From Bacteroidales bacterium UBA2714 (lineage in GTDB: Bacteria; Bacteroidota; Bacteroidia; Bacteroidales; P3): a stretch of DNA of 60,317 nt. The translations under genes were made by a program, and so were the position numbers. The notes below the pieces were generated by a model. It saw nothing but the letters and a program-made list of their open reading frames with translations. It ran no database searches and was not told the DNA's origin. Positions 44,468-52,279 of this stretch are shown here, piece after piece. The stretch is taken from the NCBI GenBank assembly GCA_002354035.1, contig DEKU01000013.1, positions 1 through 60,317 on the forward strand, read 5' to 3'. Position 1 is the first letter of the stretch. Every line of letters begins with the position of its first letter.

Positions 44468-44475
44468 ATATTTTT
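44468..44475 (+). promoter_or_regulatory. -7 promoter box before the HNH endonuclease
   Basis: TATTTTTG followed by CTC lies about 195 bases before the HNH gene, in the 271-base gap after the protease gene. It suggests the endonuclease has its own transcript. Confidence 0.5.
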
Positions 44476-44671
44476 GCTCACATGGAGATACACTATTGAA
44501 TTTGTGAAACATTGAAAACGAAATAAAATATTATAAATACAATAGCTAAGCGAAAGAAGTAATTATACACGACGACGGCGACTTGATATGGTTATCAATA
44601 TGGTTAAGCATACATCGCACCTAAATAATAAAAAAGCAGGGTAATACATTATCCGATAAAGCATTATCACA

Positions 44672-45430
44672 ATGAGAAATTTATGGACACATGACGAAAT
44701 GGTACTGGCTTTAGACCTTTATTACAAACTTCCGTTTGGTCGGCTTGTAAGGACGACACCTGATGTCATTGAATTAGCAAACCTTATCGGACGTACCAAC
44801 AATGCCGTGGCTTTACGTCTTGTAAACTTTGCAGCGTGCGATCCTATAATAATTGAGAGCGGTAGAACAGGTATGGTCGGAGGCGTTAGCGTATGCAAAC
44901 CGGTCTGGGATGAATATGTCGGGCAAAAAGAACGTCTCTTTTACGAAGCCGAGCAGCTAAAAGCCCGACTGAAAAACAGCACTGTTGAGAAACTGCTGCA
45001 AATTGACGAGACGGAATTGCAAGGTCTTGACAGACAAAATTACTTCAAACAGAGAGTGAACCAGCAAGCATTCCGCTTGATGATTCTAAACATCTATGAC
45101 AAAAGGTGTGCAATAACAGGAATCAATGTTCCCGATTTGCTTGTTGCCAGCCACATCATTCCCTGGGCTGAGAACAAAGATGAACGACTGAATCCTGAAA
45201 ATGGGCTATGCCTTTCATCGCTATATGACAAAGCATTTGACAGAGGGTTCATAAGCATTGATGGTCATTATCAAGTTATTCTTTCGGACAAAATAAAACG
45301 ATACCATGACGAACCATTTTATGGTAAACATTTTGCATCAATCGAAGGAACAAAAATTCTTCTTCCTGAGTACCACAAGCCAAACCAAATGTTCTTGGAA
45401 TGGCATCGAGACATGGTTTTCAACAAATAG
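44672..45430 (+). CDS. HNH endonuclease, likely restriction enzyme
   Basis: The 252-residue protein has an N-terminal helical, Myb-like DNA-binding segment (LWTHDEMVLALDLYYKLPFG, IGRTNNAVALRLVNFAACDP). Its C-terminal HNH domain reads RCAITG, LLVASHIIPWAENKDERLNP (His161), ENGLCLSSLYDKAFDRGFIS. This is the HNH_2-type layout often found beside cytosine methyltransferases as the restriction partner. It is AT-rich like the four genes before it. It is separate from them by 271 bases and probably has its own promoter, as suits a toxic nuclease. Confidence 0.85.
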   Translation: MRNLWTHDEMVLALDLYYKLPFGRLVRTTPDVIELANLIGRTNNAVALRLVNFAACDPIIIESGRTGMVGGVSVCKPVWDEYVGQKERLFYEAEQLKARLKNSTVEKLLQIDETELQGLDRQNYFKQRVNQQAFRLMILNIYDKRCAITGINVPDLLVASHIIPWAENKDERLNPENGLCLSSLYDKAFDRGFISIDGHYQVILSDKIKRYHDEPFYGKHFASIEGTKILLPEYHKPNQMFLEWHRDMVFNK

Positions 45431-45475
45431 ACTCGTGATAACAACAACATACATAAAACCAACCAAACTCCACAC

Positions 45476-46157
45476 CTTCAACTATGTGGATGAGCCATGG
45501 TATCACACTTTAATATTCCAACTACTCGACGAAGAGAACCACAAGGATAGTCGTCGACTCACTATCCCGCAGAATCTCTTCGTGGTAGGCACTGTGAATA
45601 TGGACGAGACGACCTTCTCGTTCAGCCGCAAAGTGCTGGACCGCGCCATGACCATCGAGATGAACGAGGTGGACTTGCACGGCGGCTTAGAGAAAGACAC
45701 CGAGAACGAAATTGGCTATATCAGCAACAGCATCATCGGCGATGCCGCCGAGGGCAAAGATGTTTATGAGGACAACCAGGAGTTGTGCGACCAGGTGCTG
45801 GAATATCTGGAGCAGGTGAACGCCATACTGGAGGGCACCCCCTTCAAGATTGCCTACCGCACAAGGAACGAGTTCTTGATGTATGCCGTGAATCAACAGA
45901 TTTTGGCACCCAACAGCCCGCTGTGGCAGTCGCTGGACGAGATGACCTCGATGAAAATCCTCTCCCGCATTGAGGGCGACAGCGATCGCACCAAGAATGC
46001 ACTGGAGGGGCTGCAAATACTGGTCAAAGAACAGATTGAGGACCACATCCCTCCCACCGAAGAGGACAAGCCCCAACCCAAAAGCATCTCCGCCGCCAAG
46101 ATAACGGAGATGCTGAATAAACTGAAAGGCCCCGGCTTTACCAGCTACTGGACATAA
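45476..46157 (+). pseudogene. C-terminal remnant of an McrB-like AAA+ GTPase
   Basis: The frame from about 45476 encodes RRLTIPQNLFVVGTVNMDET, then TFSFSRKVLDRAMTIEMNEV. These are the sensor-1 and arginine-finger region of McrB-type AAA+ proteins that restrict methylated DNA. Walker A and the modified-base-reading N-terminus are missing. The frame stays open to 46157 (CPGFTSYWT end). GC content rises sharply within its first 100 bases. The AT-rich module ends at 45430, so the module seems to have replaced the 5-prime part of this gene. Confidence 0.72.
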
Positions 46158-46207
46158 AACAACTTGCAGAAATGAGTAATTCTTATGAATGCCACTTTAT
46201 AGCAAAC

Positions 46208-46279
46208 ATGTACCCGAAAACTCGAATTCGGGTACATATTCCTATGAACATGTACTCAAAAGCAGGTATTCGGGTACAT
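46208..46279. repeat. Two tandem hairpin-forming repeats, 42 bp apart
   Basis: ATGTACCCGAA (46208-46218) pairs perfectly with TTCGGGTACAT (46227-46237). A second unit 42 bases on keeps the right arm exactly (46269-46279) but has three changes in the left arm (46250-46260). They lie between two broken genes. They might be a recombination site, an operator pair or a terminator pair. Confidence 0.6.
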
Positions 46280-46372
46280 ATTTCTGCTTCATGTTAAGAG
46301 ATATCGTTTTCTTTAACACGTAATTGCTGTCATGTTAAGTTTTCGAGAAAAAAATAACACGAGAATTGTTAC

Positions 46373-46582
46373 ATGGATCTTCTGCGCATCATACACGACG
46401 ACTTCACGCTGACGGTGGAGAGCACCCAGTTCCAACGGATGTGGGACAAGGGGCTGGGCTTCCTCGGCAGGGAGAGGCCCTTCTCCACCTACCATTGGAG
46501 CGAGGGGGTGCAAAAGGTGGTGATGATGCAGGAGGGTGCAAAACGGGAGATAGGCAAAGACGCGATCGACACGCCTTGCTGA
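46373..46582 (+). pseudogene. N-terminal fragment, possibly the McrB partner (DUF2357-like)
   Basis: The 69-residue frame begins MDLLRIIHDDFTLTVESTQF and continues QRMWDKGLGFLGRERPFSTY HWSEGVQ before ending at GKDAIDTPC. The text looks like the start of a larger GC-rich gene rather than a complete small protein. Its place just after the McrB remnant suggests the nuclease partner of that system. I recall similar openings in DUF2357 proteins but cannot confirm it. Confidence 0.4.
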
Positions 46583-46668
46583 CTATCATCTTAAAACAGC
46601 CTTTACTTTCTTTCACAATATAATCACATAATAAAAACACAACATTTGAACTAAAACATTTTGAATAC

Positions 46669-47535
46669 ATGTCGGAACAAAGACACATCGAGGTTGCGCT
46701 GATTTATGATTTTGACGGGACGCTTTCGCCCGGCAACATGCAGGAATTTGGCTTTGTGCAGGCTATCGGGATGAACGCGGCCGACTTCTGGAAAGAGGTG
46801 CACGACATGGCCACAAAGAACGATGCCAGCGAGATATTATGCTATATGAGCCGGATGCTGAAGGAAGCCAAATATCGTGAAATCGGCCTCAGACGTGAAT
46901 CGTTTGTAGAGTTTGGGGGCCAGATTGAACTGTTCCCCGGAGTTGAGGAGTGGTTCGGCACCATCAACGACTATGGAGCCAGCCTTGGGCTGAACATCAA
47001 GCATTTCATCATCTCCTCCGGGCTGAAAGAGATGATAGAAGGCACATCCATCGCCCATGAGTTCGAAAACATCTACGCCTGCTCTTTCCTTTACGACATC
47101 GACGGCGTTGCCAACTGGCCGGCCGTGGCTGTGGACTACACCGCCAAGACCCAATTCCTTTTCAAGATAAACAAAGGAATCAGCGAGGTGAGCGACAACT
47201 CGAAAGTGAATCAGTTCATACCTGAACGCGACCGCCGCATCCCCTTTGAGCGCATGATTTATTTCGGCGACGGGGAAACGGACATCCCCTGCATGAAGAT
47301 GGTCAAACAGCATGGCGGACACTCTATTGCCGTCTACAACAGTCCCAAGAAACGCGACACCGCCATGCGCCTCATCAACGAGGAGCGTGCCAATTTTGCC
47401 TGTGCCGCCGACTACTCTGAAGGGCAAGACATCTACAACGTGGTGCGGCTCATCCTGCAAAAAATCAAGACAGACTACGATTTCCAACAGCTCTTGGACC
47501 TCCATGCAGAATTGGCAGCAAAACACAATGCCTGA
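46669..47535 (+). CDS. HAD-superfamily phosphatase
   Basis: The 288-residue protein has the haloacid-dehalogenase motifs: IYDFDGTLSPGNM (Asp14 nucleophile, Asp16), FIISSGLKEMIEG as motif II and YFGDGETDIPCMK as motif IV. The helical cap between residues 25 and 110 is of the phosphoserine-phosphatase type. The substrate is a small phosphorylated metabolite that cannot be named. The gene is GC-rich and belongs to the resident chromosome. Confidence 0.88.
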   Translation: MSEQRHIEVALIYDFDGTLSPGNMQEFGFVQAIGMNAADFWKEVHDMATKNDASEILCYMSRMLKEAKYREIGLRRESFVEFGGQIELFPGVEEWFGTINDYGASLGLNIKHFIISSGLKEMIEGTSIAHEFENIYACSFLYDIDGVANWPAVAVDYTAKTQFLFKINKGISEVSDNSKVNQFIPERDRRIPFERMIYFGDGETDIPCMKMVKQHGGHSIAVYNSPKKRDTAMRLINEERANFACAADYSEGQDIYNVVRLILQKIKTDYDFQQLLDLHAELAAKHNA

Positions 47536-47550
47536 TTCGAAAAAAAAGTG

Positions 47551-47558
47551 TATCTTTG
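47551..47558 (+). promoter_or_regulatory. -7 promoter box of the gene at 47644
   Basis: TATCTTTG followed by CA lies 85 bases before the ATG. Confidence 0.7.
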
Positions 47559-47643
47559 CAACGTGGAAGCCGGGAGCAGTCATATTCCCCGGCCCTGCCC
47601 GCCACAATGAACTGACCGACAAAACATCCTAAAAGCCACCACC

Positions 47644-48279
47644 ATGAACGACGACCGCTTTGAAAGGAAAGAAAGCAACAAGCCCAAAAGCCTCCTGCTT
47701 GTGCTTGCCGGAGTATTGCTTCTTGCCCTCCTGTTTTGGGCAACTGGATTGATTCGCTGGGAGGAAACTTCCGATGACGAGAGTGAATATGCCGAGGAGG
47801 TTTTCAGCGACGACGAAGCCATCACCATATCGGAAAGTGAGTGGCAAGCCCTGCAACAGGAGGTTAAACAGCTGCGCCAAGAGGTAAACCAGCTGAAAGG
47901 CAAGTCCCCGTCCCGCACTGCCCCGCAGCCCACCACCCCTGTGGCTGCAACATCCTCAGCCAGTAACGCCAATGCCGTCACACTGGCCAACTACTCCCAC
48001 GACTGGGTGGATTATCAAGCCACAGTAGCCCTAAAAAACAACACCGAGCGTACCATCACTCAACTGACAGGGAGAATGATATACTACGACATGGCTGGCA
48101 ACATGCTGGACTATCAAGATTTTTCAAAGTCCGTCACCATCGAGCCGGGGATGGTGAAAAGCTTTTCGCTGAAAGGATATGGCCACAATGACGATTACGC
48201 ATACTACAAAAGTGATATTATTCCCACCAAACCCGACCGCAAATACAAAGTCCAATTCGAATTGAAGTCCTACAAATAG
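47644..48279 (+). CDS. Single-pass membrane protein with coiled coil, unknown
   Basis: The 211-residue protein has a basic cytoplasmic start, one membrane helix (about 17-39, LLLVLAGVLLLALLFWATGL), an acidic stretch and a short coiled coil (about 64-85, QALQQEVKQLRQEVNQLKG). A Pro/Thr/Ala linker and a C-terminal beta domain follow (ATVALKNNTERTITQLTGRM, MVKSFSLKGYG). The last domain resembles FxLYD-like extracellular modules. No function is assigned. Confidence 0.65.
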   Translation: MNDDRFERKESNKPKSLLLVLAGVLLLALLFWATGLIRWEETSDDESEYAEEVFSDDEAITISESEWQALQQEVKQLRQEVNQLKGKSPSRTAPQPTTPVAATSSASNANAVTLANYSHDWVDYQATVALKNNTERTITQLTGRMIYYDMAGNMLDYQDFSKSVTIEPGMVKSFSLKGYGHNDDYAYYKSDIIPTKPDRKYKVQFELKSYK

Positions 48280-48334
48280 CCCTGCACGAAAATATTGTCA
48301 ACCCGCAAATCAACCCCGAACTAACCACCAGCCC

Positions 48335-48865
48335 ATGACCGACACCATGACACCCGAGCAGCGGCACCGCTGCATGTCGCATATCCGCAGCCGCGACACA
48401 AAGCCCGAACTCAAGGTGCGCCGCTGGCTGTGGCACCACGGCTACCGCTACCGCATCGGTGTCCGCAGTGTGCCTGGCAAGCCAGACATCGTCATGCGGC
48501 CCTACCGCACGGCCATCTTCGTCAACGGCTGTTTCTGGCATGGCCACGAAGGCTGCAAGTCCTTCCGCCTGCCGCAAACCAACTCCGACTTCTGGCAAAC
48601 CAAGATAGCCCGCAACCGCAGCCGCGACCAGCGCAACTACCAACTGCTGCGCGACAATGGCTGGCACGTGATTGTGGTGTGGGAGTGCCAGCTCGCGCCC
48701 GCACAGCTGGAAAGCACCATGCGCCAGGTCGAACTCCAACTCAACCAGAACATGCTGGCCCTCTACCAGCACACCCCTCCCACCTACCACCTGCAAGACA
48801 ACCCCCTGCCCATGGCCGCCGAAGAAGAACCCTCCTTTGGCACATCCACCACCGACACACCCTAA
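48335..48865 (+). CDS. vsr: Very short patch repair endonuclease
   Basis: Vsr nicks beside T:G mismatches that arise when 5-methylcytosine deaminates. The 176-residue protein shows MSHIRSRDTKPELKVRRWLW, VPGKPDIVM with the catalytic Asp and FVNGCFWHGHEGCKSFRLPQ. DFWQTKIARNRSRDQRN then follows. The last 30 residues are extra to the family. It is GC-rich and lies 8 kb from the only methyltransferase in view, so it may have served an earlier resident methylase. A start at 48347 is also possible. Confidence 0.93.
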   Translation: MTDTMTPEQRHRCMSHIRSRDTKPELKVRRWLWHHGYRYRIGVRSVPGKPDIVMRPYRTAIFVNGCFWHGHEGCKSFRLPQTNSDFWQTKIARNRSRDQRNYQLLRDNGWHVIVVWECQLAPAQLESTMRQVELQLNQNMLALYQHTPPTYHLQDNPLPMAAEEEPSFGTSTTDTP

Positions 48866-48951
48866 TCATCCCCACCCCACCATCGGCAAGCCGCCACAAT
48901 GCAAATCGCCCAAACACCAAATCACCTAACAACCCATCGCCCGTATCACCC

Positions 48952-49125
48952 ATGAAAGCCTCCCTCCTCTTCAAAGAATATGTCTGGATTGTAGACACCA
49001 TCCGCCGCGCGGGCCATATCACTCTCCGCCAGCTCAACGAGCGCTGGTTAGACACCACGCTCAGCAACGGCATCCCCTTCAGCCGCAACGAGCGCACTGC
49101 AGCACAAGCCAAAAACAACATTTAA
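48952..49125 (+). pseudogene. Truncated WYL-type regulator
   Basis: The 57-residue frame opens LLFKEYVWIVDTIRRAGHIT LRQLNERWLDT, the typical winged-helix start of Bacteroidetes WYL-domain regulators. It stops after NERTAAQAKNNI. The rest of the helix-turn-helix and the entire WYL domain are gone. It is 20 bases before the ADP-ribosylglycohydrolase gene. Confidence 0.6.
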
Positions 49126-49144
49126 CCCATAAAAAAACAACACC

Positions 49145-49930
49145 ATGTTAGGAGCAATCATAGGCGACATCGTAGGGTCGCGCTTCGAGTTCAACAACAT
49201 CCGCACCAAGACCTTCGACCTCTTCGGGCCCGGCTGCGGCTTCACCGACGACACCATCTGCACCTGCGCCGTGGCCGACGCCGCCCTCCACGCCACCCCC
49301 TACCGCGACGCCCTGCTCTCCTGGTGCCACCGCTACCCCAACCCCATAGGAGCCTACGGAGGCTCATTCGCCCGCTGGCTGCGCAGCCCCAACCCCCAGC
49401 CCTACGGCAGTTTCGGCAACGGCTCGGCCATGCGCGTCAGCGCCGTGGGATGGCTTTTCAACACCCTCGACCAAGTGCTGCTCCAGGCCCGCCTCAGCGC
49501 CGAGCCCACCCACAACCATCCCGAAGGCATCAAGGGCGCACAGGCCACCGCTGCGGCGGTCTTCATGCTGCGGCGGGGCGCGTCGAAGTCCGACATCCGC
49601 GCCCTAGCCGAGACCCGCTTTGCCTACCGCCTCCCCCGCTCGGTCGATGCAATCCGGCTGCACAACACCTTCGACGAAACCTGTCAGGTCACCGTGCCGC
49701 AAGCCATCGTCTGTTTTCTCGAGGGCACCAGTTTCGAAGACACCCTCCGCAACGCCATCAGCATCGGCGGCGACAGCGACACCATCGGGGCCATAGCCGG
49801 AGCCCTGGCCGAAGCCCACTATGGCATCCCCGAATCCATCGCCCAGCAGGGGCTATCGTACCTCGACAGGCCCATGCTCGACATCCTCTCGCAGTTCCGC
49901 CACCGCCTTGCCACGCCTCCCCTCGACTGA
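49145..49930 (+). CDS. ADP-ribosylglycohydrolase (DraG/ARH3 type)
   Basis: The 261-residue protein should cleave ADP-ribose from proteins or other carriers. The dinuclear magnesium site is visible: MLGAIIGDIVGSRFEFNNI, CGFTDDTICTCAVADAAL and SIGGDSDTIGAIAGALAEAH. The compact length is common for bacterial members. It is the second ADP-ribose-removing enzyme in the window after the zinc macrodomain. No ADP-ribosyltransferase lies beside it. Confidence 0.92.
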   Translation: MLGAIIGDIVGSRFEFNNIRTKTFDLFGPGCGFTDDTICTCAVADAALHATPYRDALLSWCHRYPNPIGAYGGSFARWLRSPNPQPYGSFGNGSAMRVSAVGWLFNTLDQVLLQARLSAEPTHNHPEGIKGAQATAAAVFMLRRGASKSDIRALAETRFAYRLPRSVDAIRLHNTFDETCQVTVPQAIVCFLEGTSFEDTLRNAISIGGDSDTIGAIAGALAEAHYGIPESIAQQGLSYLDRPMLDILSQFRHRLATPPLD

Positions 49931-50783
49931 CCCCGCCCAGCCCGTCTGCCACGCCACCCCCTGCCCCAGTGCCACCACGGCGGAAATCCCTTTGGACCAA
50001 CCGCCCTCCCTACGGTCTCGGCGCCAACCCTCTACCCGCTGTTTGCAAAATGTCAGCAAACTGCAGCGCAACTCTTCCTCCATCCGCACCCACCCCTGCA
50101 TCATTGCAACCCAACCAGCAACACCCGTACCCTCACCCCCTTTCGTCTCAATCACATGTCACCCGGCGATGTATACCATTTGACGTAATTTGTTGTACCC
50201 TTACGCATCCCCCCAACCTCCGTTCCCCGTTCCTTCTTCGATAAATAATCGAAGAAGGAACGGGGAACGGGCATCAACATCGCAAACAACGAGCGGAAAA
50301 AGAGCCACTTAGCCCTTACGCAACCCCACACCATTGAGGACTATGACACAATCCGATAGGTGCTGAAGAGCCGTGCTGATTCTTGCATTTTGGGGAGTAT
50401 ACTACATCAACGGCCGGAAGATGAAGGCCTCAAAACCGCGGTGAAGTGTCATGACCTGAGAATGCATGCCCCGGCTGCATATTGCAGCTGACGGTTGTGG
50501 CTGGTATTGAGCGGCTCTCCTTACCGCTCCAGCCCAACCGCCCAGCCGAAGCTGGTTGGGCGCATTCCTTACTCCTCCTGCTCATACCCCGTGTCCCTGC
50601 CCTTCAAGGCCGCCCGCCACCACCGCACGATGCAGGACGGAGGGTGGAAAAAGCCTCCAAAAAAACTCTTTTTCGGTCAATTTTTACCCCGAAAAAACAG
50701 ATATTTTTCCCCTTTCGGAAAAATTTTTTTCTGTTTATTAGTTTATTAATCAATGGTATGCAAATTAGTAGTAAAAATTATTC
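49931..50783. other. 850-bp region without a supported gene
   Basis: No frame here shows a recognisable domain. It contains a long perfect palindrome (50220-50270) and, near 50280-50350, a short stretch that reads like coding text (NNERKKSHLALTQPHTIEDY) before a stop, possibly a relic. The right end carries the promoter of the next gene. Confidence 0.5.
50220..50270. repeat. Perfect 23-bp inverted repeat with 5-nt loop
   Basis: Bases 50220-50242 are the exact reverse complement of 50248-50270, with AAATA between. Each arm contains CCGTTCC twice in tandem. It could form a very stable hairpin or cruciform. It is not followed by a T-run, so it is not a standard terminator. Confidence 0.85.
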
Positions 50784-50813
50784 TTGTTTATTTCATAAAC
50801 TTGTTTACCTTTG
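50784..50813 (+). promoter_or_regulatory. Promoter of the membrane protein/regulator pair
   Basis: TTG at 50784-50786 and TACCTTTG at 50806-50813 are 19 bases apart, a good -33/-7 fit. The first gene starts 65 bases downstream. Confidence 0.75.
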
Positions 50814-50877
50814 CACCGTCAATTGAACAAAAAGAGACGTGTACACTCTTGGTTTAAATTTTAAAAACATTTCAATC

Positions 50878-51507
50878 ATGGAAAACAACAAAGAACAGAA
50901 CAGAGAGATGACAGCCGAAGAGAGCCTGTCGCTCATCACCGAGACGCTGAACAACAGCCGCAAAGAGATTACCCAGCGCAGCGGAAAATACTACATCCTG
51001 TGGGGTGCGCTGCTGACGGCCTTCTCGCTTATTATCTATTTATTATTGAAACTGACCGACCGGGAGGCTTGGAACTGCCTGTGGTTTGCCATGCCCGTCA
51101 TTGGCTTTTTGCTGGCACGGCTGATGAGTCGCAAAGACACCGAAACACACGTGCAGAATGACATGAGCCGCATCACGCAGGGCATCTGGACATCGTTTGG
51201 CATCTTCTCCTGTGCCGTTGCCACCTTTACACTTATTTTCTCCGAGCTGGGTACAAACATATTGCGTACCTTGGCTTCTTTGGCGGGCCTTTCGGCCGAA
51301 ATTGTCCTCATTTTCGGTCTGGCCGAATGTGCCTGCGGCGTTGCATTGAAGAATTGGATAATGAAGTTTGCGGGCTTCATCACCGGCATCGGGGGGCTGG
51401 CCATCTACTACATTCTGGGCCTCGGATATGAGCAGATGTTCATTTTCACCTTCGCCGGCTTAGTGCTGATGTTCACAGGATTGCTTGTCAAACGTCAATA
51501 CCGTTAG
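50878..51507 (+). CDS. Six-helix membrane protein, unknown
   Basis: From the ATG at 50878 the 209-residue protein has a charged helical start (NREMTAEESLSLITETLNNS) and about six membrane helices (YYILWGALLTAFSLIIYLLL, GLSAEIVLIFGLAECACGVA, FIFTFAGLVLMFTGLL). It is followed after 4 bases by a winged-helix regulator. Bacteroidetes often pair such a membrane protein with that type of regulator. The function is not known. Confidence 0.7.
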   Translation: MENNKEQNREMTAEESLSLITETLNNSRKEITQRSGKYYILWGALLTAFSLIIYLLLKLTDREAWNCLWFAMPVIGFLLARLMSRKDTETHVQNDMSRITQGIWTSFGIFSCAVATFTLIFSELGTNILRTLASLAGLSAEIVLIFGLAECACGVALKNWIMKFAGFITGIGGLAIYYILGLGYEQMFIFTFAGLVLMFTGLLVKRQYR

Positions 51508-51511
51508 CCCT

Positions 51512-51805
51512 ATGCTGCCCAAACTGGACCCACTGCTGCACTCGGAGCTGCGCCTGGCCGTGATGTCAATCCTGACGGGGGTGGACGAAGCTGACTTCAC
51601 CTACCTAAAAGAGCAGACCGGCGCCACGTCGGGCAACCTGAGTGTGCAGATCGACAAACTGGCCGAGGCGGGCTACATAGCCGTCGAGAAAGGCTTCCGC
51701 GGCAAGATGCCCCGCACCACCTGCCGCATCACCCCCTCCGGCACAGAAGCCTTCCGCGCCTACGTCAAAGCCCTGAAGAAATACCTCAACGCAGGGAAAT
51801 CTTAA
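51512..51805 (+). CDS. Winged-helix transcription regulator (MarR/HTH_27-like)
   Basis: The 97-residue protein is nearly all winged helix: LDPLLHSELRLAVMSILTGV, FTYLKEQTGATSGNLSVQID (recognition helix) and GYIAVEKGFRGKMPRTTCRI (wing). The ATG at 51512 is preferred to the upstream TTG, which lies inside the previous gene. It probably controls its own operon with the membrane protein. Confidence 0.85.
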   Translation: MLPKLDPLLHSELRLAVMSILTGVDEADFTYLKEQTGATSGNLSVQIDKLAEAGYIAVEKGFRGKMPRTTCRITPSGTEAFRAYVKALKKYLNAGKS

Positions 51806-51839
51806 CCGGCGTAAACTACTAATGCTTGGACATTTCATC

Positions 51840-51863
51840 ACCCCATCGGTTTCGGTGGGGTTT
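51840..51863 (+). terminator. Weak intrinsic terminator
   Basis: ACCCCATCG pairs with CGGTGGGGT (one G-U pair) across a short loop and is followed by TTTGCCC. The T-run is short, so efficiency is uncertain. Confidence 0.5.
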
Positions 51864-51932
51864 GCCCTATTTCATACCAGCGGAATCTCTGGCGATTGAA
51901 ACAAATAATTCCGCAATTCCAAAAAATATTAT

Positions 51933-51940
51933 TATATTTG
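51933..51940 (+). promoter_or_regulatory. -7 promoter box of the rmuC unit
   Basis: TATATTTG followed by TAA lies 73 bases before the small gene at 52014. Confidence 0.6.
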
Positions 51941-52013
51941 TAACCTAATAATAAAAAGGGGATTGACGATAATAGACTATGTGACAAATTATTAGATTAA
52001 CCTGTGGGGCCAC

Positions 52014-52262
52014 ATGAACAAGGCAGAGATGCATATTATGCACACGAAGACCTACAATGAGGTCATCAAGCACCGTTTAGATGCGGTGCAGGGACGGTGT
52101 GCGATGCCCGGTCGCAATCTGGCAGAACTGCACAAAGAGAACGGCAAGGCTGCGAAGATGAGGATGATGAACCATTTCGACAAAGTGCTCACCGACACCG
52201 TCATGCCCGCCCCCGAGACCGAATCATCATTGGGAATGGGGATGAGGAAACCTCTGAAATAA
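52014..52262 (+). CDS. Small hypothetical protein before rmuC
   Basis: The 82-residue product is basic and Met/His-rich at its start (NKAEMHIMHTKTYNEVIKHR) and predicted helical in the middle (NLAELHKENGKAAKMRMMNH). It has no signal or membrane segment and no known family. A promoter lies upstream and rmuC 17 bases downstream, which favours a real gene. Confidence 0.45.
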   Translation: MNKAEMHIMHTKTYNEVIKHRLDAVQGRCAMPGRNLAELHKENGKAAKMRMMNHFDKVLTDTVMPAPETESSLGMGMRKPLK

Positions 52263-52279
52263 TCCAAACACGCAACAAC

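Noticed and set aside
44431..44468. Terminator after the caspase-like gene
   Set aside because: TTTCGGT and ACCGAAA can pair, but the loop is 19 bases and no T-run follows directly on either strand.
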